A stretch of DNA of 49,708 bases from an uncultured Geobacteraceae bacterium (GTDB taxonomy: Bacteria; Desulfobacterota; Desulfuromonadia; Geobacterales; Pseudopelobacteraceae), in the NCBI GenBank assembly GCA_903925005.1, contig CAIYDX010000119.1:1-49708 (forward strand), written 5' to 3'. The first letter of the stretch is position 1. The number at the start of each line of letters is the position of its first letter. This document shows positions 1 through 8,593 of this stretch, one piece after another. The notes below the pieces were generated by a model. That model worked only from the letters and a program-made list of their open reading frames with translations, was not told the origin of the DNA and made no database searches. A program made the position numbers and the translations under genes.

Positions 1-1
1 C

Positions 2-1099
2 CTGAGCAACCTGTTCAACTCCGGCATCAAGAAGGTCTATATCCTGACACAATACCGCGCCTATTCACTGAACAAGCATATCCGCGAATCATGGGGGAAG
101 TGGACCGGCCTGGGGGAGTTCTATGTGGCGATCTCTCCCGAAACCAGCAGCGAAAGCGAAGAGTGGTTCAAAGGTACCGCCGACGCAATCCTACAGTACC
201 TGCGGTTTGTCGAATCCTCGGACGCCGATTACGTAGCGATCTTTGGCGGCGACCATATTTACAAAATGGACATCACCCAGATGATTAACTCACACCGCAT
301 GAACCGGGCCGACATAACCATTGCCGCCCTGGAGGTCCCGGCAGAAGAGGCCAGCCGCTTCGGCGTATTTTCTGTCGACGACGATGCGCGAGTGATGGCG
401 TTTACCGAGAAACCGGATATCCCTGAACCGATACCGGGACGGGATACCTGCCTCGCCTCCATGGGGAATTACATTTTTTCAACAAAGAAGCTGATCGATG
501 TGCTGCTGGAGGGTAAAAAACACCATGAAGATCTGGATTTCGGCAAGCATGTCATTCCGATGATGCTGGAGAGCAATGACAGGGTCTTCGCCTACAACTT
601 CAACGACAATCTGATTCCCGGCATGAAGACCGGCGAGAGAGGGTATTGGAAGGATGTCGGCACGATTGATTCCTACTACGAAGCGAACATGGATCTGATC
701 AATGTTTCTCCGCAGCTGAATCTGTACAATTACAAGTGGCCGATTTTGACGAACCAGGGGAATTTGCCCCCCGCCAAAACCGTATTCGACGTCAGCGATC
801 GGCGGGGCGTAAATATCGATTCATACGTCTGCGCCGGCTGCATTACCAGCGGCAGCACAGTCAGGCGCTCCATCCTCGGCCCGCTCTGCAAGATCAACAG
901 CTACAGCCTGGTTGAAGATTCCATTCTGTTTGAAAATGTCACGGTCGGACGGCATGTCAAGATCAGACGGACTATCATCGACAAGGGGGTCGTGGTTGCG
1001 GATGGCTCTACGATTGGCTACGACAGGGAGTCGGACCTGCGTAACGGCTACACGATCACCGAATCCGGCATTGTTGTGGTGCCACGTAAGGACAAGTAA
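2..1099 (+). CDS. glgC: Glucose-1-phosphate adenylyltransferase, 5' partial
   Basis: This makes ADP-glucose from glucose-1-phosphate and ATP, the committed step of bacterial glycogen synthesis, in the cytoplasm. The reading frame is open from base 2, starting LSNLFNSGIKKVYILTQYR, which is an internal part of the GlgC nucleotidyltransferase domain. About 365 residues are present and roughly 50 N-terminal residues, including the start codon, lie outside the window. Visible family hallmarks are IFGGDHIYKMD (sugar-nucleotide site), ASMGNYIF, DFGKHVIPMM, GYWKDVGTIDSYYEANMDL, and a C-terminal left-handed beta-helix region with repeated isoleucine and valine steps. The ATG at 125 is internal and is not the start. 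A strong hairpin follows the stop. Identity is secure; the allosteric properties cannot be judged. Confidence 0.95.
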   Translation: MSNLFNSGIKKVYILTQYRAYSLNKHIRESWGKWTGLGEFYVAISPETSSESEEWFKGTADAILQYLRFVESSDADYVAIFGGDHIYKMDITQMINSHRMNRADITIAALEVPAEEASRFGVFSVDDDARVMAFTEKPDIPEPIPGRDTCLASMGNYIFSTKKLIDVLLEGKKHHEDLDFGKHVIPMMLESNDRVFAYNFNDNLIPGMKTGERGYWKDVGTIDSYYEANMDLINVSPQLNLYNYKWPILTNQGNLPPAKTVFDVSDRRGVNIDSYVCAGCITSGSTVRRSILGPLCKINSYSLVEDSILFENVTVGRHVKIRRTIIDKGVVVADGSTIGYDRESDLRNGYTITESGIVVVPRKDK

Positions 1100-1106
1100 T
1101 TTCCCA

Positions 1107-1146
1107 ACCGGCGCCTCACACCGTCAAAGCGGCGTGAGGCGCCGGT
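1107..1146 (+). terminator. Hairpin terminator after glgC
   Basis: A perfect 12-bp stem (CCGGCGCCTCAC at 1108-1119 with GTGAGGCGCCGG at 1134-1145, plus an A-T pair outside it) closes a 14-nt loop eight bases after the glgC stop. The following bases are only moderately T-rich. It also lies just after the 3' end of the convergent cobD gene, so it may stop transcription from both sides. Confidence 0.7.
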
Positions 1147-1182
1147 CAGATATATTTTGAGCCAATAATCCAGTTATTGTAA

Positions 1183-2256
1183 CTACGTTAAAATCCCGCC
1201 CAAGCATTCCAGCAGCCGTTTATTTTCCACACCGCTCCGCACCGCAACCCGGAAAAATTGCCCTGTCAGCCCCATAAAACTGGCGCAATCGCGGATCAAA
1301 ATCTGGCAGGGGAGCAGGCGCTCTTTAAGTTCACGGGCAGTCATCCCCTCCTTAATCTCTACCAACAGATAATTGGCGGCGGAGGGATACGGCTTGAGCT
1401 GTGAAAACCGTGCCAGGCCATCAAAAAGCGTATTCCGTTCACTCCGAATAGACTCAAGAGTTTCCCGATTATGCCGGAGATCCTGAAGCGCTGCCGCTCC
1501 GGCAGCCAACGCCACGGTATTGACACTCCAGGGCCCCCCCATTGCGTCGAGGCGTTCGGCCAGGACGGCATTACTGATGGCATAGCCGAGACGGAGGCCG
1601 GGGATACCGAAGAATTTTGTCATCGAGCGGAGTACAACGGCATTGTCGTTCTGCACAATCATCTGTTTGGCCGATGCTCCCTCGCAGAAATCCATGAACG
1701 CTTCATCCAGGACAAGAAATGTGCCCGAGGAGCGGCAAAGACTGCAGATCTGTTCTATCACCAGATGAGAATACAGCATGCCGTTCGGATTGCCCGGATT
1801 GCAAATAAAAAGCAGATCGACTCCAGCCAGTGCTTGCTCCAATTTGTCCATATCAATGGCAAAATTGTTTTCCGGCGTCAGGACAAAGTGCTGCGCTTCC
1901 CAATGGTGCTGATCGAGCGACCGGACGTATTCGCTGAACGATGGGGAGATAATCAGCGCTTTTTTACCCGGCAACAGAGCCGGCAGGTTATAAATCAGTT
2001 CGGTAGAGCCGTTGGCAATTGTAAAATGCGCAGGGAAGAGGGCGTGGTGTTTCGAAAGCGCCTGTTTCAACTCATTATGGCTGGTATCCGGATAATGAAT
2101 CAAGCTGTCGATGGAGCGGATCATCGCTTCACGCACCAGCGGCGACATGCCGAGCGGATTGATGCTGGCGGAAAAATCGATAATCTGATCAGGCGTGATT
2201 CCAAGAGATCGGGCAACGGTGAAGACATTTCCGCCATGATCATATGAATGGGACAT
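1183..2256 (-). CDS. cobD: Threonine-phosphate decarboxylase, cobalamin synthesis (PLP fold I)
   Basis: This is a histidinol-phosphate-aminotransferase-like PLP enzyme that decarboxylates L-threonine-O-phosphate to (R)-1-aminopropan-2-ol phosphate, the linker of the nucleotide loop of cobalamin. It begins MSHSYDHGGNVFTVARSLG; the HGGN start is typical of CobD. The PLP lysine lies in RSMTKFFGIPGLRLGY. I chose the ATG at 2256 because GAGG stands six bases upstream; an in-frame ATG at 2286 would add ten residues and has no clear site. Length (357 aa) fits the family. The start overlaps the end of cbiB by 17 bp, so the two are translationally coupled in one operon with the cobJ-cobQ fusion. The same enzyme is called CobC in the Pseudomonas naming. 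Confidence 0.88.
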   Translation of the reverse strand: MSHSYDHGGNVFTVARSLGITPDQIIDFSASINPLGMSPLVREAMIRSIDSLIHYPDTSHNELKQALSKHHALFPAHFTIANGSTELIYNLPALLPGKKALIISPSFSEYVRSLDQHHWEAQHFVLTPENNFAIDMDKLEQALAGVDLLFICNPGNPNGMLYSHLVIEQICSLCRSSGTFLVLDEAFMDFCEGASAKQMIVQNDNAVVLRSMTKFFGIPGLRLGYAISNAVLAERLDAMGGPWSVNTVALAAGAAALQDLRHNRETLESIRSERNTLFDGLARFSQLKPYPSAANYLLVEIKEGMTARELKERLLPCQILIRDCASFMGLTGQFFRVAVRSGVENKRLLECLGGILT

Positions 2257-3211
2257 GGAATCCTCGCAGACAGTAGGCTGCGGCAATACAGACTGCAGCC
2301 ATCAGCAGGGTTGAGATGTACATAAGTTTGATCATGGTGCGATAGGCCCGTTCGTCAAGCGGCCGCAACGGGTCGCCGATATACTCTTTCCATGACGAAG
2401 CGCCGCCGTAACTGGCAGCCCCCCCCAGACGCACGCTTAAAGCGCCCGCGGCAGCCGCTTCCGGATGTCCGCTGTTTGGGGAGGGGTGGTTCAGGCGATC
2501 ACGGCACGTTATCCGCGCGGCGGCGGCAGCTGAACAGCCGGCAAGCGGAGCGGCAATTATCAGCAAGAGAGCGGAGAGACGGGCTGGAATGTAGTTCAGC
2601 AGGTCATCCATATGGGCCGATGCCCATCCGATCCGGAGATAGCGCGAGTTTTTGTAACCGACCATCGAGTCCAGGGTGCTGACCGCCTTGAAGGCAATAG
2701 CGGCGACCGGTCCGCCTATCGTCAGCCAGAAGAGCGGCGCTATAACACCGTCGGAACTGTTTTCGGCAACTGTTTCCACCAGCCCCCGCCAGATTTCCGA
2801 CTCTTCGAGCTGATCGGTATCCCGGCCGACAATATAGGAGAGATAGCGCCGAGCCATGGGGAGGTCGCCTGACTGCAGCGCAGCGGCGACCCGGTCGGAC
2901 TCTTTATGCAGGGAACGGGCTGCCAGACAGGTTGCAGAGATGAGTATGGAAGCGATCCAGCCTGCCAGCGGCAGCCAGGCTGTTAGTGCGTGCAGCAGAA
3001 TCCAGGTTATTCCGGCTGAGCTGGCAACAACCAGCAACAACAGCAGCACGCCCGCCAGACGTTCGTTCAGCCAGCCGCGGCGCAATCCCCGCTCCAGAAG
3101 ATTGATCAATCGCCCGATAGCGACCACCGGATGCGGCAGCCACCTTGGATCTCCGATTACCAGATCAAGCAGCAGCGCCAGAAAGATAACTGACGGATCA
3201 GGGAGTATCAC
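2240..3211 (-). CDS. cbiB: Adenosylcobinamide-phosphate synthase, membrane protein
   Basis: CbiB joins the aminopropanol phosphate made by CobD to adenosylcobyric acid, giving adenosylcobinamide phosphate at the inner membrane. The sequence shows the family start LLLDLVIGDPRWLPHPVVAIGRLI, several hydrophobic segments (near residues 35-75 and at the C-terminus), and the motif VAENSSDGVIAPLFW followed by STLDSMVGYKN. The GTG at 3211 gives VILPDPSVIFLALLLD, the usual beginning, 323 residues long, and overlaps the cobQ stop by 14 bp. An upstream in-frame ATG at 3292 would add 27 residues that match nothing in the family and lie inside cobQ. Position between cobQ and cobD follows the order of the pathway steps. 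Confidence 0.9.
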   Translation of the reverse strand: MILPDPSVIFLALLLDLVIGDPRWLPHPVVAIGRLINLLERGLRRGWLNERLAGVLLLLLVVASSAGITWILLHALTAWLPLAGWIASILISATCLAARSLHKESDRVAAALQSGDLPMARRYLSYIVGRDTDQLEESEIWRGLVETVAENSSDGVIAPLFWLTIGGPVAAIAFKAVSTLDSMVGYKNSRYLRIGWASAHMDDLLNYIPARLSALLLIIAAPLAGCSAAAAARITCRDRLNHPSPNSGHPEAAAAGALSVRLGGAASYGGASSWKEYIGDPLRPLDERAYRTMIKLMYISTLLMAAVCIAAAYCLRGFHVPFI

Positions 3212-5534
3212 TGCCCAAACCGCAAATTGCCAGTATTCGTGGCATATCGAGATGCTTTTCAAACTGCTCCGCCAATTGATCGAACGGATCATCCTGAAAC
3301 CGGCCTTCTGTGCCGTTCATAAGCGGCAGCCCCTTCTCGGCACGGATACCGTTCAGGTAGATTTCGCGAAAAAGACTGTTTTCGAAGAGGCCATGCAGAT
3401 AGGTCCCAAAGATCCTGCCATCGTTCGATACCGCTCCGTCTTCTATCGCAACCGCTGCATCGCCGCGCCGGAAGATGCGGGAAAATGGCCGTGTCCCCTT
3501 TTCAAGAGTCGTCACTCCCATATGAATTTCGTAGCCGGTCACGACACCGCTACATTCGGGAGCAACCATCCGTCCGGCTTCATCCAGATATGTCAGCGCC
3601 TGATGTGTCTCTTTCTCCGGCAAAAGTACCGTTGTGGAAGGGAGCAGATCCAGCCCTCGCGCCTCTTTGACAGCCGATTCGATGCCGTCCGGATCGAGCA
3701 GCACGGTTCCCAGCATTTGAAAACCGCCGCAGATCCCGACGATATGGCCTTTAAAGTCCCGTATTCCATCGAAAAGGCCGCGCTCTTTCAGGAAGCAGAG
3801 ATCGGCTATGGTTGATTTGCTGCCCGGAAGTATCAGAATATCCAGATTCGGAAGCTGTTCGGGCATTTCAACATAGCTGAGTTCCACATCCGTTTCGTTC
3901 TGAAGCGGGTCGAAGTCGGTAAAGTTGGAGATTCTCGGAAGCCTGACGACACCGATCTTAATTTTATTAACACCGGCCATGACACCAACGTTTTTGGATC
4001 TTTTGCCGAGGGCGACACTGTCTTCGTCCGGCAGGTTAATATCTTTAAACCAGGGGAGGACTCCCAGCACCGGCACGCCGGTACGCTGCTCGATAAAATC
4101 GATGCCGGGCTTCAGGATATCGGCATCGCCACGGAATTTATTTATGATTACCCCTTTAATGCAAGCGCGCTCCTCCGGTTCAAGCAGATCAATCGTGCCA
4201 ACAATTTGGGCAAAAACACCACCACGGTCGATATCTGCCACCAAAATTACCGGGCATTGCGCCATCGAAGCAATCTTGAGGTTGGCGATATCCTTCTCTT
4301 TCAAGTTGATTTCCGAGATGCTCCCCGCACCTTCAATGACGATGAACTCGTATGCCTCACGAAGGCGCTCGAAACTCTCCCGGATTTTGTCAAAAGCGGT
4401 CGGCTTAAAAGCATCATACTCCGAAACGGACATATTACCGACCGGCCGCCCCTGTACGACAATCTGGCTGCCGGTATCGGAATTCGGCTTGAGCAAAACC
4501 GGATTCATATCGGTGTGCGGATGTATATTGCAAGCCTGAGCCTGTACCGCCTGGGCGCGGCCCAGTTCGCCCCCCTCGGGGGTAACAAAAGAATTAAGCG
4601 ACATATTCTGGGATTTAAAGGGGGCCACAGACATGCCGCGCCTGACAAGATAGCGACAAAGGCCTGCAGTTATAATAGATTTTCCAACATCGGAGGCGGT
4701 GCCGCAAAACATGACCGCTCCAGGCCGCAAAAGCGGTTCCAGCTCGGATACCGGTTCTGCTTCTGCTGTTACTCTGCCATATTTGCCGACATAGCCACGC
4801 GGAGTTACAATGCGCCCTTCAGCATCTATATAACTGCTGGCGTTCCCTACCAGCACGATACTGGTCATATCGATCTCATGGTCCAGCAGCTGTCCGAGAG
4901 TTGTCACGACGACAGCTTGCCCGTCGCGGCAGGCATTGCGGACAATCCCGGCCGGAGTATCGTGAGGGCGGTGCGTCAGGATAATCCTTTGAGCTTCCTC
5001 TATCTGAGTCCGGCGGGTTTTGCTGCGCGGGTTGTAGATGGCAATAACAAAATCTGCCCTAGCTGACGCATCCAACCTGGTTTTGATCAGATCCCACGGA
5101 GTCAGCAGATCCGATAGTGAAATCACGGCGAAATCGTGCATCAGCGGAGCGCCAAGATGCGCCGCCGCGGCTTGGACGGCCGAAATGCCCGGTATTATCC
5201 GAACGTCAATACGGGAAATGTCCGGATTTTGTCTGGCATCCGCCTCTATCAGCTCCAGCACCAGACCGGCCATGCCGTATATTCCGGAATCGCCTCCTGA
5301 AACCAGCGCGACCGATTCTCCGGCACGCGCCAGCCTGATCGCCTCCTGGCAGCGCTGCACCTCCTGCATCATACCGGTCGAGATAACCTGTTTACCCTCC
5401 AGCAGGGGGCGCACCAGTTCGACATAATTACCATAGCCAACGATGACATCGGAGGCCGCGATCGCCTCTCTGGCGGCATCGGTCAGATGAGAGGGGGCAC
5501 CGGGTCCGGTGCCGACAATATAGAGTGGAGCCAT
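3198..5534 (-). CDS. cobQ: Fused precorrin-3B C17-methyltransferase / cobyric acid synthase (CobJ-CobQ)
   Basis: One 778-residue frame carries two cobalamin enzymes. Residues 1-253 are a tetrapyrrole methylase of the CobJ/CbiH type, with the SAM-site patterns YIVGTGPG, VSGGDSGIYGMAG and IYNPRSKTR and the usual end RIVTPRGYVGKYGR. A short acidic linker (254-272) leads to CobQ, residues 274-778, with the nucleotide-binding motif GTASDVGKS, the strand FKSQNMSLNSFV, the glutamine amidotransferase cysteine in GICGGFQML and the histidine in YLHGLFEN. CobJ contracts the corrin ring and methylates C17; CobQ amidates four side chains of adenosylcobyrinic acid a,c-diamide. The two steps are not consecutive in the pathway, which makes the fusion unusual. 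No stop or frameshift is seen at the junction. cbiB and cobD follow with overlaps. Confidence 0.92.
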   Translation of the reverse strand: MAPLYIVGTGPGAPSHLTDAAREAIAASDVIVGYGNYVELVRPLLEGKQVISTGMMQEVQRCQEAIRLARAGESVALVSGGDSGIYGMAGLVLELIEADARQNPDISRIDVRIIPGISAVQAAAAHLGAPLMHDFAVISLSDLLTPWDLIKTRLDASARADFVIAIYNPRSKTRRTQIEEAQRIILTHRPHDTPAGIVRNACRDGQAVVVTTLGQLLDHEIDMTSIVLVGNASSYIDAEGRIVTPRGYVGKYGRVTAEAEPVSELEPLLRPGAVMFCGTASDVGKSIITAGLCRYLVRRGMSVAPFKSQNMSLNSFVTPEGGELGRAQAVQAQACNIHPHTDMNPVLLKPNSDTGSQIVVQGRPVGNMSVSEYDAFKPTAFDKIRESFERLREAYEFIVIEGAGSISEINLKEKDIANLKIASMAQCPVILVADIDRGGVFAQIVGTIDLLEPEERACIKGVIINKFRGDADILKPGIDFIEQRTGVPVLGVLPWFKDINLPDEDSVALGKRSKNVGVMAGVNKIKIGVVRLPRISNFTDFDPLQNETDVELSYVEMPEQLPNLDILILPGSKSTIADLCFLKERGLFDGIRDFKGHIVGICGGFQMLGTVLLDPDGIESAVKEARGLDLLPSTTVLLPEKETHQALTYLDEAGRMVAPECSGVVTGYEIHMGVTTLEKGTRPFSRIFRRGDAAVAIEDGAVSNDGRIFGTYLHGLFENSLFREIYLNGIRAEKGLPLMNGTEGRFQDDPFDQLAEQFEKHLDMPRILAICGLGSDTP

Positions 5535-5566
5535 GAATGCCTCAAAGTGGGGATAGTTGAATATTT

Positions 5567-6391
5567 TCAGCCGGTGTATGAAGCGTACAGGCTTTTCACA
5601 CGCACGAGATAATCGCGTGTTTCACGTGGCAGGTGATCCGGACGTTTGTCAACATTGCCCGGTCCCCAGTTGTAGGCCGCCAGGGCAGAATCGACATTAC
5701 CGCCGTACCGTTGAAGCATGTCCTTCAGAAAGCGGGTACCGCCCATGACATTCTGTTCAGGATCAAATGAATCGTTGACTCCAAGCGAGCGAGCGGTAGC
5801 CGGCATCAACTGCATCAGACCGCGTGCTCCGGCATGTGATACCGCCTGAGGATTGAAGTTGCTCTCGGCCTTGATGACAGCTTTTATCAGCCCGGCATCG
5901 ACCCCATACTTCCGGGATGCCTTGGAAATAATCGGATCAAGCCAGCTCGAATCGGAAGAGGAGTGAGGCGTTTGTACTACTGATGTAGAAACCTCTGTGG
6001 GCATTTCATCGGCGAAATCCTGCAGCTGGGACGGAGAAGATGCCGGAGCGGGAGACGACTGTTGTTGTTCTCCCCCTCCGGCAAGATTGGCGCGATAGGC
6101 CTGGATAAGCGCGTTTGCTGAAGACAACTGAGCAGCCCCGGAAGATGATGCGATGCCCGAGGCGGAATCGCCTGCCAGAGAGATTGAACTCTGCAGCATC
6201 TGCAGGGTGAGCGTTTCCGCCAACTCTCTGGCTTTTCCACTGGCGCTCGAAGCGGGGAGATCTCCGATGCCGAGAGCTTTGTCGAGCCGTTCCGCAAAAC
6301 CGTTCTCCTGCTGCGAAATACGGCTGTCAGACTTTTGTCGAAGCGGGGCCAGCGACCCCAGCAATGAAAGCTTATCTACCGTTATCGACAT
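5567..6391 (-). CDS. Lytic transglycosylase, SLT domain, FlgJ-like context
   Basis: The C-terminal half (from about residue 150) is a Slt70-type lytic transglycosylase domain that cleaves peptidoglycan: the catalytic glutamate is in AVIKAESNFNPQAVSHAGARG, followed by GLMQLMPATARSLGV and ALAAYNWGPGNVDK. The N-terminal 145 residues are low in complexity, rich in Ser, Ala and Gln, and have no signal peptide or membrane segment. A cytoplasmic start fits export through the flagellar secretion system, as in rod-cap muramidases, but this is inference. The gene starts five bases after the stop of the sigma-54 regulator, with GAGG in the overlapping region, so the two form an operon. The cobJ-cobQ gene begins only 32 bp downstream and may be read through from it. 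Confidence 0.85.
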   Translation of the reverse strand: MSITVDKLSLLGSLAPLRQKSDSRISQQENGFAERLDKALGIGDLPASSASGKARELAETLTLQMLQSSISLAGDSASGIASSSGAAQLSSANALIQAYRANLAGGGEQQQSSPAPASSPSQLQDFADEMPTEVSTSVVQTPHSSSDSSWLDPIISKASRKYGVDAGLIKAVIKAESNFNPQAVSHAGARGLMQLMPATARSLGVNDSFDPEQNVMGGTRFLKDMLQRYGGNVDSALAAYNWGPGNVDKRPDHLPRETRDYLVRVKSLYASYTG

Positions 6392-6396
6392 CTTGT

Positions 6397-7803
6397 TTAA
6401 TCCTCGCCGAAAGCCAGGTTCTTTTTCTTCAGTTTTTCAATCAGAGTCGTACGCTTCAGATTAAGCAGCAGGGCAGCCTCCTTTTTGTTTCCCCCGGAAC
6501 GGGAAAGAGCCTGCATTATAAGATTATTTTCAAACTCATCCACGGCAGAGTTGAGACAGATGCCACCATCGGGGAGCAAATTGTCTGCCGACAGACCGGG
6601 CGATTGCACAGACACGAATTGCGCTGTTTTTCCCGAAAGATATTTTTCAGGCAGATCATCCGGAACGATAAGGCCGCTCCCTTTCAAAATAACGAGTCTC
6701 TCAACCAGATTTTCAAGTTCCCTGACATTTCCCGGCCACTCATAGTTGCAGAGTATTCCGAGGGCTTCGCGTGACAATCCCTTTACAGCATGGCGCTTAT
6801 CAGCGTTGAAACGCGTCAGGAATGTATGAATCATCAGCGGAATATCTTCTCGCCGTTCACGCAGAGGAGGAATGGTGATCGGAATTACCGACAAACGATA
6901 ATACAAATCTTCGCGAAAATCACGGCTGATCACCAGCTCTTCGAGATTTTTATTGGTTGCGGCAACGATGCGGACATCGACTCTTTGCGATTTTGATGCT
7001 CCAACCGGTTCAAATTCCCTGTTTTGCAGAACCCGCAACAGTTTTACCTGCAAATTTGCCTTCATGTCACCGATTTCGTCAAGAAACAACGTACCCTTGT
7101 CAGCCATCTCAAAACGGCCGGCACGGTTTGCATAAGCTCCGGTAAACGACCCCTTAACATGGCCGAACAGCTCACTTTCCAGCAGGTCATCCGGAATAGC
7201 CGCGCAGTTCACCGGCACAAAGTTTTTTGCATGCCGGTCACTTAATTGATGTATGGCTCTCGCTGCAAGTTCCTTGCCGGTACCCGATTCACCTTGGATC
7301 AGGACGGTTGCATTTGAGGCCGCCACTTTGGTAATCATTTCGAACAGTGCCTGCATCGGCGCGCTTGTGCCGATCATGGTTGTCGAGAGGAGCTGATGTT
7401 GAGCCGAGTCACCGACCGAGCGGTCGTACATCTTCATCGACTGGTACTCTCGTGCCCGCATGACGAGGCTTTCCAGTTCATCAAGATTGAGCGGTTTCGG
7501 AAGTGTAAAAACCGTTTCGTCGGCAGTTTTATTAAGTTCGAAAGCGCTTGTGTCGCCGTATCCGATCAACACCAGCAGCGGATTAAGCAGGGAACTGCGC
7601 TCCAGAAAATCCGGAGCTACCGACTGTAAATACGCCAAATCCGCGATGACGATATCGACATTGTTTTTCTGAAGTGTGTCAAAAAAAGAGTTGCCGGGTT
7701 CTGCAGCGGTGATACTATAACCTTGATATGTCAAAAAAGCCGACACCAGGTCGCGAGTTTTCACATCATTGTCAGCTATGAAAATAGTGCCGTTTCCGTG
7801 CAT
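6397..7803 (-). CDS. Sigma-54-dependent response regulator (NtrC family)
   Basis: This activator works with RNA polymerase containing sigma-54. Residues 1-120 are a receiver domain with a phospho-acceptor candidate at Asp55 (IVIADLAYLQ) and the conserved lysine at Lys103 (LPKP); the acidic pair is at Asp11/Asp13. The AAA+ domain follows, with Walker A GESGTGKE (171-178), the sigma-54 contact loop GSFTGA (218-223) and Walker B GTLFLDEIGD (237-246). A Fis-type helix-turn-helix forms the last 45 residues. Its partner transglycosylase and the neighbouring chemotaxis operon suggest control of flagellar and motility genes, like the Geobacter regulator FgrM, but I cannot show they are orthologs. No sensor kinase is adjacent. 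Confidence 0.9.
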   Translation of the reverse strand: MHGNGTIFIADNDVKTRDLVSAFLTYQGYSITAAEPGNSFFDTLQKNNVDIVIADLAYLQSVAPDFLERSSLLNPLLVLIGYGDTSAFELNKTADETVFTLPKPLNLDELESLVMRAREYQSMKMYDRSVGDSAQHQLLSTTMIGTSAPMQALFEMITKVAASNATVLIQGESGTGKELAARAIHQLSDRHAKNFVPVNCAAIPDDLLESELFGHVKGSFTGAYANRAGRFEMADKGTLFLDEIGDMKANLQVKLLRVLQNREFEPVGASKSQRVDVRIVAATNKNLEELVISRDFREDLYYRLSVIPITIPPLRERREDIPLMIHTFLTRFNADKRHAVKGLSREALGILCNYEWPGNVRELENLVERLVILKGSGLIVPDDLPEKYLSGKTAQFVSVQSPGLSADNLLPDGGICLNSAVDEFENNLIMQALSRSGGNKKEAALLLNLKRTTLIEKLKKKNLAFGED

Positions 7804-7884
7804 AACTGGCCGCCCCCCCTAAAGTATGTAACTATAAAAGACGTATCGCATACATCGCCACAAATGTCAATAAAATGACTTAAA

Positions 7885-7899
7885 TTCGGTTATACCGAA
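7885..7899. promoter_or_regulatory. Palindrome in the divergent regulator/che intergenic region
   Basis: TTCGGT-TAT-ACCGAA is a perfect inverted repeat with 6-bp arms and a 3-bp spacer, in the 250-bp AT-rich gap between the divergent sigma-54 regulator and cheW. Its size and place suit a dimeric regulator site serving either gene. I found no convincing sigma-54 or sigma-28 promoter here; a TTGACA at 7984-7989 is the best -35 candidate for the chemotaxis operon, but its -10 is poor. Confidence 0.3.
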
Positions 7900-8056
7900 G
7901 TAAATAACCGTTGTTAACATGGCAGCACATTTTTTGACGTTTTTTTTGCATGTTGCTTGATATAGATTGATATGCATGATAGATTGACAAAACGTGCCTT
8001 AGTGTAGTTGTATTTACAGCACGTTGAACTTCCATTCCTGTTCGAGGAGATCGATA

Positions 8057-8551
8057 ATGCAGAATGCGCTGGTGCCGGTAAAGGCTGATAACACTCTTGA
8101 TGAACTTATCCAGCTGGTTAGCTTCAACCTCGATGAGGAAGAGTATGGAGTGGATGTGCTCAAGGTTCGCGAAATCATCCGCATGCCGATTGTCACCCGC
8201 GTCCCGAACACCCCGCACTATGTAGAGGGGGTTATCAATCTGCGCGGCAAGGTCGTTCCGATAATCTCGATGAGGAAGAAATTTGGTCTTAATGATTCAG
8301 AAAACGATAAGCAGACCAGAATCATGGTTATGGATATGGACGGGGAACTTATGGGTTTTATCGTTGATGCCGTCTCGGAAGTCATAAGAATCTCCGGAAG
8401 CGAGATCCAACCATCCCCCGCGATGGTGGCCGGCGGCATTGACCAGGAATGTATTGCCGGAGTTATTAACCAGGCCGAGCGGCTACTTGTTTTACTTAAT
8501 CTGGAGAAGATGTTTTCCCGTGACGAAAAGAATCTGTTCACCGGGATGTAA
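8057..8551 (+). CDS. cheW: Chemotaxis adaptor protein CheW
   Basis: CheW bridges chemoreceptors and the CheA kinase. The 164-residue protein is a single CheW domain: LVSFNLDEEEYGVDVLKVREIIRM, then VEGVINLRGKVVPIISMRKKFG and the C-terminal VINQAERLLVLLNLEKMF. The ATG at 8057 follows a clear GAGGAGA six bases upstream (8044-8050); an earlier in-frame ATG at 8024 lacks a site. It is the first gene of a five-gene operon with cheA, cheR, an HDOD gene and cheB. No cheY lies in the cluster, so the response regulator must be encoded elsewhere. Confidence 0.95.
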   Translation: MQNALVPVKADNTLDELIQLVSFNLDEEEYGVDVLKVREIIRMPIVTRVPNTPHYVEGVINLRGKVVPIISMRKKFGLNDSENDKQTRIMVMDMDGELMGFIVDAVSEVIRISGSEIQPSPAMVAGGIDQECIAGVINQAERLLVLLNLEKMFSRDEKNLFTGM

Positions 8552-8593
8552 TAAAAACCTTTCTCCACCCAAATTCACCAGGAGTCGTTCACC

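Noticed and set aside
1471..2247. 258-codon plus-strand frame opposite cobD
   Set aside because: It is the antisense of a clear PLP enzyme gene and its translation has no family features.
5500..5567. Cobalamin riboswitch upstream of the cobJ-cobQ gene
   Set aside because: Only 32 bp separate the gene from its upstream neighbour, which is too short for a riboswitch, and no B12-box-like sequence is visible.
7804..8056. Sigma-54 promoter for the chemotaxis operon
   Set aside because: TGGCAG at about 7920 has no TTGCA partner at the required distance.
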